The notes under the pieces are model-generated. The model made no database searches. It worked only from the letters and a program-made list of their open reading frames with translations, and was not told the DNA's origin. This document shows positions 39,052 to 49,697 of a stretch of DNA of 64,000 bases, one piece after another (positions within the stretch are counted from its first letter, which is position 1; each line of letters opens with the position of its first letter). Where the stretch lies: contig JAXHMM010000003.1 of the NCBI GenBank assembly GCA_034521445.1, positions 434,001-498,000 of the forward strand, read 5' to 3'. The position numbers and the translations under genes are program-made. Source of the DNA: Balneolaceae bacterium (lineage in GTDB: Bacteria; Bacteroidota; Rhodothermia; Balneolales; Balneolaceae).

Positions 39052-39974
39052 ATGCAAAAGGAATTGCCACTGGGGACTGGAGTAGCTAAGAACGACAATA
39101 GGGCTAATTCGACTTTCAGATGCAGTAGAAAGCATTGTACTGCAAACATATGAGGAAATCTGGAAATCGATAAATTCTCGACGCTCATTCAAGCGACCAT
39201 ACACCTGAAGTAGCCAAAGAATGGGAAAAGAGAGATTCGCGAATTAAATATATTCGGCATGATAAGAATAGGGGAACTGGAGCAGGATTTAACACTGCTA
39301 ATGAAGTTGCATCAGGAAGATATGTTGCATACTTAGATGATGATGATAGATGGAGACCCTATAAAATTGAAAGGCAAGTACGATTATTTGAAGGAGTCTC
39401 CTGAGGATATTGGTCTCGTCACTGGTGCAGTACAGTATTGGGTAAAACTATGATGGGAGACCTCGCGAAATTAAAGTTTGGCTCCCGCGAAATAGAGGCG
39501 ACGTATACTTGAAATCATTGGGCCCGAGTGGTGATATTTTTGGCCCTCCTTCGGTGATAATGTTACGAAAGGAGGTGCTCTCAGATATAGGTCGATTTCG
39601 TGAGGACATGCCTCGGGGATGTGGGCAACATTATTTCCGTAAGGTTGCCAAAGAGTATAAGATAGACTACGTGGAAGAAAATATGTTCTCAGACTGACGT
39701 GTACTCATGAGGAAGCGATTACCTGATATTTCCACTGATTCACGATATTAAAAAATCTGATAAAATCTCTGGGAAATAAAAATTGAAGATACAAAAGATG
39801 ACCTTTTAAGAGTCCCTAATATTTATTCGTAGCGAATTGGCAAGGACTGGGCGATTTCTACTGTAAGTTGGGTAAAACGAATTGGGACGAAAGTTGTTTC
39901 GCAAGGCGCTTAGTTACAATTCTTTGAATTTCCAAGCTTTCTGGGCACTATTACTATTTTCGAGTTCTAGATAA
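39052..39974 (+). CDS. glycosyltransferase family 2, heavily frameshifted
   Basis: Fragments in successive frames read LSDAVESIVLQTYEEI, SSDHTPEVAKEWEKRDSRIKYIRHDKNRGTGAGFNTANEVASGRYVAYLDDDDRWRPYKIERQVRLFE, DIGLVTGAVQYWV, DVYLKSLGPSGDIFGPPSVIMLRKEVLSDIGRFREDMPRGCGQHYFRKVAKEYKIDYV, and a tail SYNSLNFQAFWALLLFSSSR. These are the GT2 fold in order, including the DDDD nucleotide/metal motif (YLDDDDRW). At least seven breaks. The true start is masked; the ATG at 39052 is a guess. About 300 residues. Confidence 0.65.
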
Positions 39975-40064
39975 GAAGTATTACAAATCGGCTTTTCTTC
40001 TTCGGCACGAAAATGTAAAAATGCTCTCAAATCAAATTGACACCCTGATATCACGTAAAGGTTT

Positions 40065-40980
40065 ACGAGAATTGTTTTTTTTGGTAAGGGCGTGAGAGGT
40101 ATTACTTGTCTTCGTAACCGACTTAGGAGGGAGGGCTTTGATGTTTCGGCATTCGTCGGGCTGTATCCAAATGAGGAGTGCGCGAAATATGCTTTTCTTA
40201 TTGTCAACTACCCATATTGTACAGCAATAATATTAATCTCAAAGAATCCGAGCAATGGCTAAAGTCCTTATAGACCCGATGTGTTTTATTCCATCAGGCT
40301 ACAATCGCATTTTTAAAGGAGAACATTTTTTCGATTCGACGGATAACTTCCATCAATTTGCATGGGTGGAGCATTACCAAAATATCGGGGGGTAGCAACC
40401 GATCAACTGGTAGATATTACAGGGTGAGACCGAGGGGGCATGTTGCGTATTGGAGGTAAATGAAGGAATTGACACATGGGGCCGATCTTACTCTTGAAAA
40501 ATACTAGAGAATTTCTAAACGTGATGACCATTTCTCCATATTAGAGAAAACATTATCCCAGTTTCCTGAAAATGTTAGTCGAAGTTTTATCCAATTGAAA
40601 TCAAATACTTAGACAGTAAGAGTATAGATGAATCCAATGGAGGTGGAGGGTATTACACAGACGAAGATACTCCGGAAGACAGCGAAATTCATTGGGACCA
40701 ACGGACTGACAAGCAGGTTCATAATTTAATACGGGCCATGCATGGTCCATATCCTTGGGCATATAGTCTATCGAGATGAGATTAGGGTCGAATCTAACAA
40801 TCTACGCTGCTGACAAAAAAACATCTACGGTATTCCGGGTCGATTGACAAGATCCGTCGGAGTAGGCTAATTATCATAATATGCCGGAATCGCGGATTGC
40901 TGATCGGTCGAGGAAGTTAAAGTCTGAGGAAATGTGACTCCAGCAGCATCTTTTTTAAAATACGGACAAAATATGAATGA
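40065..40980 (+). CDS. formyltransferase, Fmt-like (copy 3), heavily frameshifted
   Basis: No long frame survives, but pieces read in order: RIVFFGKGVRGITCLRNRLRREGFDVSAFVGL; SLRPDVF...[33 protein letters not shown] (the NxHxxxLPxYRG catalytic motif, 40345-40435); LEVNEGIDTGPILL (conserved Asp); and EDSEIHWDQRTDKQVHNLIRAMHGPYPWAYS (40675-40775), which resembles the linker and C-terminal domain of methionyl-tRNA formyltransferases and of ArnA/Fmt-type sugar formyltransferases. Roughly 300 residues. More than ten breaks. Next to an SDR and an aminotransferase, it probably formylates an amino sugar made by them. Confidence 0.55.
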
Positions 40981-40983
40981 TTA

Positions 40984-41971
40984 TGGATCATAGCAAAGAA
41001 ACGGTATTTCTTAACGGTGGGCGGGACGCAATTGGATCGCGCGTTGCTGAAATCGGTAAAGCAAAGGCTACAATGTTGTTATTTTTGATCCCTTTGTGAA
41101 ATATATCAGCCCGTTTAAAATCAATATTAAGAATTACATCGAGTTACGATTTCCCGGTATCGAAGATCAAGTAATCTTTGAAAGGGGAGACACTACTAAT
41201 ATCAGCCACTCCCGAAATGTGATAAACAAATATAAGCCGGAATATATTTTACATCTAGCGGCTATGCCGTTGGCGGACCTTTCCAATAAGCACGTGGAGG
41301 AGGCAGTGGCCAATATTCTGCAGGGGGCTGTTAACGTACTGGAGGTAATTAAGGGTTTGGATGATCTGAAAAAGTTTGTTTATGTCTCCTCCAGTATGAT
41401 TTATGGAGATTTTCACGAATTCCCTTGTCCAGAGACTCATCCGAAGAATCCCAAAGACATATATGGCGGATGCATGACATGCCGGTGAAGTAATGACCAG
41501 AACCTTTGGTCAAAGGTTCAATATTCCTTACTGTATTGTCCGTCCCTCAGCAGTATATGGGCCATATGACGTCAATCGTCGTGTGAGTCAGATTTTTGTT
41601 GAAAAGGCGCTATTGGGTGAAAAACTTCGATTGGATGGCGGGGGGAAAATCACATTGGACTTTACTTATGTTGATGTTATTGCCAGGGACTACTTTCTAG
41701 TTATTTGAGGATGAGTCTAGGGGAGAGGCGTTTAACATGACCTATGGGAAAGGATATACCTTGCTAGAGTTTGTCAAAATTTTCAAAAGAATTGATCCCA
41801 TCTACTGAATATTACATTGTTGATGAACAAGATGACTTTAGACCCAGTCGTGGAGCACTTTCTATAAAGAAGGCAAAAGAAAAACTCGGTTACAATCCAC
41901 AATATCCATTGGAGAGGGGATTAAAAATGTATATCGATACTTACAGAAAACTTGGAGTTTTTAACCAATAA
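40984..41971 (+). CDS. NAD-dependent epimerase/dehydratase (extended SDR), frameshifted
   Basis: VFLTGGxxxIGSRVAEI at the N-terminus (damaged), then NVVIFDPFVKYISPF, YKPEYILHLAAMPLADLSNKHVEEAVANILQGAVNVLEV and KKFVYVSSSMIYGDF, which give the SDR core; the catalytic Tyr-x3-Lys lies in the damaged stretch around 41455-41490 (KDIYGGxMTxR-like). FNIPYCIVRPSAVYGPYDVNRRVSQIFVEKALLGEKL, LDFTYVDVIARDYF and GALSIKKAKEKLGYNPQYPLERGL follow. About 327 residues. It lies between the formyltransferase and a DegT-family aminotransferase; it may produce the keto sugar for amination. Confidence 0.72.
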
Positions 41972-41983
41972 TTAGTCACTGTT

Positions 41984-43098
41984 ATGGATATCCCACTTTG
42001 TGTCCCTGCAGTAGGAGAAGAAGAGAAGAAGTTGGTGAATGAGGTAATTGAGTCTGGTTGGTTAACACACGGCCCGATGAATTCAAGATTCGAGGAGTTA
42101 TTTGCTGATTATATTGGGACAAAACATGCCATCGTACTAAATTCATGTACATCCGGCCTTCATCTCACAATTGAAGCAAATGATATTGATGGTGAGGTAA
42201 TTGTTCCTAGTTTCTCTTGGGTGGCATCTGCAAATGCTATAGTTACTGCTGGTGCGACCTAGTTTTTGCAGATATCAAAAAGGAGGATCGAGCATTGAAT
42301 ATTGATCATGTGGAATCATTGGTAAATTCATCCACAGAAGCGATCATGTTGGTACATTATGGAGGGATGGCAGCTGATATTGATCCATTTTTATCACTAT
42401 GTAGAGATAAGAAATTACTTTTGATCGAGGATTCCGCAGAAACTATAGGTGGTGACTATAAGGAAAAAAGCAGGTTCATTTGGAGTTGGCAATTTCTCAT
42501 TGTTTCCAACTAAAAATATCACAGTTGGTGAGGGGGGGATGATAACGACAGATGACGATGTTCTTGCAAGACGTATACGCACCTTAATGGCACACGGATT
42601 GGACAGCAGTACATATGAGCGGGAAGCAGCAGAAAAATCGTGGTACAAAGATGCATCTGCAGCTGGCTATAATTTCAGGCTGTCTAATATTTTTAGCCGC
42701 AATTGGCGTAGTTCAAATGCAAAAAATTGAGGATTTGAATCAAGCTAGGCGAGAAAAATCACACAAATTAAGCGATCTATTGTCAGAAGTTCAATGGATT
42801 GATACTCCTACTGAATTACAGAATCGGACACATGTTTATCAAACATATTCCATTATAGTAGATGATCATATAAACAGAACCGATTTCATAAATTATTTAA
42901 AAAATAAGGGTATTGGTGCATCTGTTCATTTTGACCCTCCAATACATAAGCAAAAATATTATAAGGAAAATTATGGATATTAATCTACCGACAACAGACT
43001 TTGTTTCTTCTCATATAGTTTCACTACCTATGTTTCCTGGTATTACAGACAATCAGATTGAGTACATAGCAAAAGAGATAAATAAATATAATATATAG
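41984..43098 (+). CDS. DegT/DnrJ/EryC1/StrS aminotransferase, frameshifted
   Basis: IPLCVPAVGEEEKKLVNEVIESGWLTHGPMNSRFEELFADYIGTKHAIVLNSCTSGLHLTIEAN is the start of a sugar aminotransferase of the perosamine-synthetase type. VIVPSFSWVASANAIVTAGATPVFADI, LLLIEDSAETIGG (Asp for PLP), FSLFPTKNITVGEGGMITTDD (the PLP lysine in PTKN), NFRLSNI and NRTHVYQTYSIIVDDHINR follow. Breaks near 42259, 42462, 42690 and 42980. About 370 residues. It should add an amino group to a 4-keto sugar nucleotide, the product then being a candidate substrate of the formyltransferase upstream. Confidence 0.78.
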
Positions 43099-43107
43099 TG
43101 AATTTTT

Positions 43108-43799
43108 ATGGTGAAGAATATTATTAAAAAATATACATATGACAGAATTCATGAACTTGAGTGTACTATAAAGTTATTCGACAATTTGAATGTATTGTCC
43201 AGTAAATTTTTAGTATTCCCTGATGGATCTTCAGGAAGCTCTACATTTTTATACTATTTGCTAAAAATTCTTTATAGTGTAAAGCCAAAATAGAATACTT
43301 GAATTAGGTTCAGGACAGTCGACAAAATTAATAAATTTATATGCAATAAATAAATAAATATAATAGAATTGTATATCATTGAACATAATATAGATTGGTA
43401 TAACAAAATAAGTGCTGAGATAGGGCCTAGTCCTAGTAAATTTAATTACCACAATGTAAGCATGGTAGAATTAAGTATCATCTTATAATAGTGATAGTAT
43501 AAAGCATTACGCATATGTCTGTGATAGATGATAGTACTGCTTATATGATTTCGTAGTAGTGGATGGCCGACCAAGTAGGGGAGAGAAGGGTAAGTAAATT
43601 TCTATTTGAAACCAATTCACTTGCTAGAGATTTTGGTAACTTGATTGACGATTATGTAACAAAAATAAAATTGGTTTTCGATTCCTTAAAGGAGGAATTG
43701 AATCATAGAGAAATTGAATTTCAATCTAGAGTAATAAGAGGGAAGAAGCAGCAAGTAATTCTTATGTCGGAAAAGTATCAGTACATATCAACTATATAA
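43108..43799 (+). CDS. putative SAM-dependent methyltransferase-like protein, frameshifted
   Basis: The first part IHELECTIKLFDNLNVLSSKFLVFPDGSSGSSTFLYYLLKILYSVKPK continues, after a break near 43290, as ILELGSGQSTKLINLYAI, which resembles SAM motif I. YNRIVYHIEHNIDWYNKI and YDFVVVDGRPSR (a late acidic strand), then SNLARDFGNLIDDYVTKIKLVFDSLKEELNHREIEFQSRV follow. The overall order matches small class I methyltransferase-like proteins in polysaccharide clusters, but catalytic assignment is weak. About 230 residues and at least four breaks. Flanked by an aminotransferase and a GT2 gene. Confidence 0.45.
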
Positions 43800-43817
43800 A
43801 ACCTTTATAGTTAATGC

Positions 43818-44671
43818 ATGGGATTAGTTAGTGTTGTTATTCCAACCTATAATCGTAAACAGTTATTGGTAAGAGCTATTCGAGTCAGTAATTGATCAAT
43901 CTGTCCCTGAAGAAATAATAGTTATTGATGATAATTCAAGGTATGACGTCTGTGGTTACTTATCTAGTATATTCTCTTCACCAAAGATAAGGTGTTATTC
44001 AAATATGAAAAACAGGGGGGCAGCTGTATGTAGAAACCTCGGCGTACAATATGCAAGGTGTAAATATATAGCTTTTCTAGATTCAGATGATTATTGGAAG
44101 CCAAATAAAATTGAACATTTTTTACCAGCTATTGAAAGCGAATCATTTGACGTCTTGTACAGCGATATAGAAATTGAAAGAAAAAGTGGGATAGTCCCAT
44201 CAAACAAAGAAATAATTACAAAAAATATATATGCAATTAGTTAACGGTTGAACTGCCCCTAATACATCATCAGTAATCATAAGCAGGAAATTTTTCAACA
44301 AAATAGATGGGTTTGATGAGGCATTAACTAGTTGTCAGGATCACGACCTGACGGTTTAAGATCGCTGTCAGTAATGGAATTGTGTACTCAACGACTGAGA
44401 AACTTAGCATATCGAGTAAAGTAACAAAAAATAGAATGTCATATGATGTTAACAAAGGGTGGATGGTATGGAAGTATTTTTAAAAAATGGGTAATAGATA
44501 GTCAGTACGCATAACAATAGTACTTATATTGAATTTAAATATAAATATTATCTGAAAGTAGTCCCGCCACTTATAATATCAAGCTTAAAAACTGCAACTT
44601 AAAATCATCATTTAAATCTCATAGTGAAATATATAATATTTAATAAATATTTATATATGAAAAATACTTAG
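43818..44671 (+). CDS. glycosyltransferase family 2, frameshifted
   Basis: GLVSVVIPTYNRKQLLVRAI, ESVIDQSVPEEIIVIDDNSRYDV, NRGAAVCRNLGVQYARCKYIAFLDSDDYWKPNKIEHFLPAIESESFDVLYSDIEI carry the GT2 signature, including DDNS and LDSDDYW (the DxD motif). Later fragments SVIISRKFFNKIDGFDEALTSCQDHDL, VSNGIVYSTTEKLSI and NRMSYDVNKGWMVWKYF give the acceptor region. About 285 residues. Breaks near 43880, 44245 and 44355, with more after 44400. The end is approximate. Confidence 0.7.
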
Positions 44672-45297
44672 ATATGGAAAATGCCTAAACTACCAATAAA
44701 AAGTATTAATTGTTAAGCCAAGTTTATAATTATTGGGTATCAACAATTGTTCTTCAGAATATGCAATAAGGCTGTGAATTTTTCATGGATGTGCAAAATC
44801 GTGTGTCCCCTATCTTCTTGCGTAGAATGACAGGGTAGTAACATTTTAGAACTGAAACGCCCAGGGTTTAATGTGAGCCCCGGTACGATGGCATCACCTA
44901 TGCGAGAAATGGTTTAGTCGGTAGCGTACCTTGAAGATCTTAAAGAACGACACCGGATATCGCCACAGTTTTACGTACGTTAGATATGATTATCGGATCC
45001 GTTCGATGATCGATACCACGTACTGGAACTAGCGGCTCAACCGGGGTTATTGCGGGTACTCCGTATGAGAACTAGTATACCCGTAAAGAATCCGTCTTGT
45101 ACTACTTGGAAACGTAGCTATGAATCGGCAAGCCTATGGAAACTACCAAAATGAATTGCGGGACGCTTTTCCTGCTGACACATACGATGACAGAAACCTA
45201 GAATTGTAATAGCTTGTCTATCTACACTAAGGGACGCTGGACTACTCGATAGGATACTACCTATAATAGAGAAGAACTGAGGCACTCCATTACTAGC
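44672..45297. other. damaged stretch; possible CapK/AMP-ligase remnant
   Basis: No open frame of useful length crosses these 626 bases. Its base composition is closer to 45% G+C than the surrounding A+T-rich DNA. In one plus frame, 45025-45072 encodes GTSGSTGVIAGTPYEN, which resembles the TSGSTG phosphate-binding loop of AMP-forming ligases such as the CapK/phenylacetate-CoA ligase family common in capsule loci. Neighbouring pieces (VAYLEDLKE at 44930) are compatible with the sequence before that loop. A full CapK gene is about 1.3 kb, so if real it is shortened as well as damaged. I regard the reading as weak. Confidence 0.25.
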
Positions 45298-46409
45298 ATG
45301 TATAAAAGTAAAAGTACAGCTTTCTTTAATTGGTATTTTAGCATTAGCACAATTACCGATTGTCCGTATCCAAGAGGAATCCATTGGTATATTTGATATA
45401 TATATTCTTTTATTTGGAATTTTGTTTTTTTACGATCGTTTTAAGAAGGGCGTAATTAAGTATGACCATTCTGCCCTTGCATACTCGTTTTTTATCCTAT
45501 ATGTCACTATTAACTTTTTATTAATTGGAGACTTATCTAACGTAAAAAATTTAGGATTATATTTTAAATTTATTCAATTTCCGATTATATATATTTTGGC
45601 AATATATAGTTATAGGAATGTAAAAGTCATGCCTGCATTAATTTAATTGGTATAAGTACAGTAATCATTTTTACATATGGTGTATGGGCTCTATTTGTCG
45701 GTAATCAGTGGTACCGGATGGGACTTCCATTCAAAACAGGAGTTTCTTTAATCCTGCAGGTTTCATCAGCGATTCATATAATTATTATACTATACTTTAT
45801 ATTTAATAATAAAAAATACAGGCTATATGGATCAATATTAATACTATTAAATACCATAATTATATATTTTACATACTCCCGTACTAATCAGATTGCGTTA
45901 ATATTCGTATTGGCATTACTATTTGCCTATGAAGCTAGAAATAGATAAAGTCATTTGTGTATGCATCGAATAATGGCGACAATAGTTTTTTTGAACTATT
46001 ACCTTATAAATTCATATGAGTACAGTACGTAAAGCATCATTCAATATTCTAAACTACATATTTGATTATGAACAATATGTATTGGGTTCTGGATCTGTAT
46101 TAGCTAGAATTGATGTTTGGCAATACAACTTTCAATTATGGAACTATTCCATATTTACAGAGCTATTTGGGATTGGCATTTGACAGGGTTGGTCCTGTTG
46201 ATAATTTATATTTTCGAATTCTATTCAACCTCGGGATTATTGGGTTTCTCCTCTCCCTGTTATTTGTAATACTCCATGTTCAAAAACGTCTTCAGGATAG
46301 GCTCTTATTATACATCCTCATTTTTCTGCTTATCAATGGACTAGCGGCCGATACCCTTTTCTCATCGTACAGAACCATTCAGTATTTTTTGATTACTGGT
46401 TATATCTGA
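45298..46409 (+). CDS. second O-antigen polymerase-like membrane protein, frameshifted
   Basis: Hydrophobic pieces in successive frames: LSLIGILALAQLPIV, IFDIYILLFGILFFYDRF, YSFFILYVTINFLLIGDLSN, FKFIQFPIIYILAIYSYRNVK, STVIIFTYGVWALFVGNQWYRMGLPFKTGVSLILQVSSAIHIIIILYFIF, LILLNTIIIYFTYSRTNQIALIFVLALLFAY, then TTFNYGTIPYLQSYLGLAFDRVGPVDNLYFRILFNLGIIGFLLSLLFVILHV and ILIFLLINGLAADTLFSSYRTIQYF. The SRTNQ before a membrane helix and the RVGPVDNLYFRILFNLGIIGFLL segment match Wzy-type polymerases. About 370 residues and at least five breaks. It is unrelated in sequence to the polymerase candidate at 17084. Confidence 0.65.
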
Positions 46410-46436
46410 AATAATTGGAAACAGAGTTCCTGTGAA

Positions 46437-47239
46437 ATGATATATGTGCTAATTCCTATATATCGCGATTATGAAAATATTAACATCTTAATTAGTGACA
46501 TAAACAGGATAATAGATCAGGAATTAGAATAATTGTTGGCGATGACTCACCCAGGAGATATAGAAAAACTATTACTAGGAGTCATACTGATGTAGTTACC
46601 GGTACGGGAGGATGTATTGGGCGGCACAATAAACTTATGCATAAATCATCTAGATAGTAAATATGATCCTGACATGAATGACATCATTGTTTTTTCCAAT
46701 GATGATATCCGAATTAATCAATCTATAGTTCACATATTGAAACGATGTGCTACTCTCCAGATAGATTTTACACCCGCAAGTGGTTGATGGTGAAGGAAAC
46801 TGCGCATTGCCGGATCAAGTATTAAGTTGGTTTCCTTTTTTTACTATTCACCCTTTAGTTGAAGAAAAAGCTGAAAGAGTGGATTTAGGCACGGCACGCT
46901 TTCTAACGTTTAGCTATAAAGTTTAAAAAAGGTAGGACGGATTCCAGAATACATTAATCACTACGGAGGTGATAATACTTGCTCTCATGCCTATCATCGG
47001 CATGGAATACCTACTTATGTGTTCCTGAAACAACAATTCTATTACGAACGGAAAGGACCGGTTACCAGCTGATTTGGCATCTTTTGGTGAATTGTGGCAT
47101 AGTTTTTGGGATATTAAATCGACAAATACTGAGGGTGAAGTATCGTTTGATGCGCTCTGTACATAGCCCCTTTAAAAGTGCTTTAATATGTCTGAGCATG
47201 GCATTTAATGTAGTAGCCAAATATATCATGTCCAGATGA
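46437..47239 (+). CDS. glycosyltransferase family 2-like protein, heavily frameshifted
   Basis: MIYVLIPIYRDYENINILISDINRIIDQE gives a GT2-like start, RIIVGDDSPR the first acidic motif, GGTINLCINHLDSKYDPDMNDIIVFSNDDIRINQSIV the second (SNDD as the DxD equivalent), and FPFFTIHPLVEEKAERVDLGTARFLTFSYKV, RIPEYINHYGGDNTxSHAYHRHGIPTYVF the acceptor part. SPFKSALICLSMAFNVVAKYIMSR closes it. About 265 residues with six or more breaks. Its TGA overlaps the next ATG. Confidence 0.6.
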
Positions 47240-48435
47240 AAATAATATATTTGCACCAGTATTTTAATACTCCGGAGATGAGCGGTAGCACCCGGTCATA
47301 TGAAATGGCCAGAAGGTTGGTTGCGTATGAACATGAAGTTCATATGATAACTACCGACCGGGAAGGAGGGATGATAAATAATCCCGATAGTTGGTATGTG
47401 ACTCAAGAATCGGGCATAAAGGTGCATTGGTATCCCATTGCCTATTCAAACACCATGACCTTTTACCGTAGAATTAGTTCATTTATCCGCTATGCTCGGC
47501 ATGCATTACAAAGGACAAATCAGCTCGAGGCTGATCTTATATATGCCTCTGAGTACGCCGTTGACCATGCTATTCCCGCTGTAATAATATCGAGACCGAA
47601 CGATTATTCCAATGGTTTTTGAGGTAAGGGATCACGGCTGGAGGCGCCCATAGCCACGGGAATACTCAAAAATCCACTATTGATTTATTTATCACGACTT
47701 TTGGAACGGGTAGCCTATTCCAATTCAGATCAGATTGTGGTCCTATCTGACGGAACGAGATGGAGTCATCAGCAGAGGAATATCCTCAGAAAAACTAGCC
47801 GTCATACCAAACAGCTCCGACAATGAATTGTTCGACATACCCGCATACCGGGGGACAGAGTTCAGGGAGACAAGATCCTGGCGGGAGAGCCCTTGATCGT
47901 ATATACTGGGACTTTTGGTAAGGTAAACGGTGTGTCATACTTGGTTGACTTGGCAGTAATGACCTACGAGAAGAATCCAGAGATTAGATTTCTGAGTAGT
48001 AGGTGGTGGACGTGAATGGAATAAGGTTGAAAATTATGCACAACGTAGAGGAGGTATTGGAGAAAAATTTTTATATGATGAAGAGCGTGCCCAAGTATCA
48101 AGTGCCAGAAGTATTTTATCTGCGGCAGATATTGCGACTTCCGTAGTAATCAATAACGAGGCTCTATGGAAGAACTCTGCAAATAAATTATTTGACAGCT
48201 TCGCTGCTAGCACTCCCATAGCTGTTAATCACCCAGGTTGGCAGGCCAGTTGCTGGAAGAAGAAGAGGCGGGATTCATGTTGCATCCCACAGATTTGAAC
48301 GCTGCAGCTGAACTGTTAAACAGTAGGATTACAGACAGCGCGTGGCTGGCGAAAGCATCCCGAAATGCGAAACGATTGGGTAGGGAGAAATTCGATCGGG
48401 ATAAACTGGCTATGAAACTAGAGAACGAATATTGA
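47236..48435 (+). CDS. glycosyltransferase family 4, WbuB-like, frameshifted
   Basis: MKIIYLHQYFNTPEMSGSTRSYEMARRLVAYEHEVHMITTD is the WbuB-type N-terminus. LEADLIYASEYAVDHAIPAV, LIYLSRLLERVAYSNSDQIVVLSDG, LAVIPNSSDNELF (rebuilt), LIVYTGTFGKVNGVSYLVDLA and, after damage at 48000-48230, GQLLEEEEAGFMLHPTDLNAAAELLNS and ASRNAKRLGREKFDRDKLAMKLENEY complete the GT-B fold. About 400 residues and six or more breaks. It stands directly before the PglC-type initiating transferase, as WbuB-like genes do in many O-antigen and glycan clusters, suggesting it adds the second sugar. Confidence 0.75.
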
Positions 48436-48461
48436 AAGAAACTGTAAAAAATTTATAAAAA

Positions 48462-49059
48462 TTGTATTCTAATACCTCAAACGTGTTTTAGACATTATTG
48501 TGGCTATTCACTGTTACTAGTTTTGAGTCTCCCGCTCATGTTAATTATAAGCCTATTGATATGGTATACGATGGGGTCTCCTGTATTTTTCACCCAGAGG
48601 AGGGCAGGTACTCGTGACATATTTCGACTAGTTAAATTTCGGACAATGACCAATGAAACCAATGAAAAGGGGAGATTTGCTACCGGACAAGGAGAGATGT
48701 ACTCGAATCGGATCCTTCTATCTCTACTCAGCTTGGATGAACTACCCACACTTTGGAATGCGTTGAAGGGGGAGATGAGTCTTGTGGGACCCAGGCCACT
48801 CTGGTAAAATACGTGGAACGCTATACGGCTTCCAAATGCAGAGGCACCTTGTAAAGCCAGGTGTGACGGGATGGGTCAGGTAACGGGCGTAATGCGATAA
48901 GTTGGCAGAAGAAGTTTGAATTGGATGTATGCGTATGTGAAAAATCATTCTTTTTCTCTTGATTCGAAGATATTAGTTTTTAGTATTTGGAAAATTTTTA
49001 AAAGAGAAGGAATCAATTCTTCAGAATCAGTTACCATGGAAGAGTTCAAGGGCAACTAA
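48462..49059 (+). CDS. pglC: PglC-type undecaprenyl-phosphate sugar-1-phosphate transferase, frameshifted
   Basis: YLKRVLDIIVAI begins the membrane re-entrant helix of the bacterial sugar transferase family; LSLPLMLIISLLIWYTMGSPVFFTQRRAGTRDIFRLVKFRTMTNETNEKG includes the KFRTM motif; [27 protein letters not shown] carries the catalytic DE pair (SLDELP) and SLVGPRP; VKPGVTGW, AISWQKKFELDV and FSIWKIFKREGIN complete it. About 198 residues, the size of minimal PglC. PglC transfers phospho-diNAcBac from UDP to undecaprenyl phosphate, matching the PglD/E/F genes beside it. Start uncertain; breaks near 48510, 48715, 48805 and 48880. Confidence 0.82.
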
Positions 49060-49065
49060 AGCTAA

Positions 49066-49697
49066 ATGCACAACCAGATCGATTGTTTTCGGATCGGGAG
49101 GGCATGCAAAGATCGTCATTGAGCTGGCGAAACTTCTTGATAGGGGAATTGTGGCTGTACTAGACGATGATTCCACCAAATGGGGACAAGATATTTTAAA
49201 TTAATCGTATTAAGGGGGGTAGAATGGCTGGAGGAGAATTACTCAAAATCTGACCATACTTTATTTATAGCTATAGGAATAATAAGGACCGTCGATTGGT
49301 TTATGAAAGAAGTAAATCGATTGAACCGGTTTGGCGACGCTTGTTCACCCGTATTCATCGGTTTTGAATTCTGCCCAAATTGCTGAAGGCACCTTGATTT
49401 GTGCAGGGTTGTAGGACAGGCGGATTTTGTCATTGGAATCACATTCAGTTATAGATACGGGTGCTACAGTTGATCATGATTGCAGTATAGGTGATTTTGT
49501 ACATGTCGGTCCGGGCGCAAATTTAGCAGCCCAAATTGAAGTTAAACTAGGAGGATTTATTGGAACTGGTGCCGCTTTGATACCCAACGTGAAAATAGGT
49601 GAACATGCAGTAGTAGGAGCTGGCGCGACTGTAATTAATAATGTTATGTCCAGCGAGACAGCACAGGAACCTGACGAACTACACTCAGATGAGTAAG
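49066..49697 (+). CDS. pglD: PglD/NeuD-type acetyltransferase, frameshifted
   Basis: The product reads IVVFGSGGHAKIVIELAKLLDRGIVAVLDDDSTKWGQDIL (the N-terminal Rossmann-like domain of PglD/NeuD), GVEWLEENYSKSDHTLFIAIGN, then a left-handed beta-helix: HSVIDTGATVDHDCSIGDFVHVGPGANLAAQIEVKLGGFIGTGAALIPNVKIGEHAVVGAGATVINNV, with the catalytic histidine in DHD. PglD acetylates the 4-amino group of UDP-4-amino-trideoxy sugars. About 210 residues; four breaks. It follows pglC by 6 bases and overlaps pglE. Confidence 0.8.

Noticed and set aside
40073-40082. Poly-T run at the start of the third formyltransferase as a slippage site
   Set aside because: It lies in the most error-rich part of the window, so its length is unreliable.
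45118-45384. Minus-strand 88-codon open frame in the damaged stretch
   Set aside because: It shows no family motif and ends inside the polymerase candidate; most likely a chance frame.
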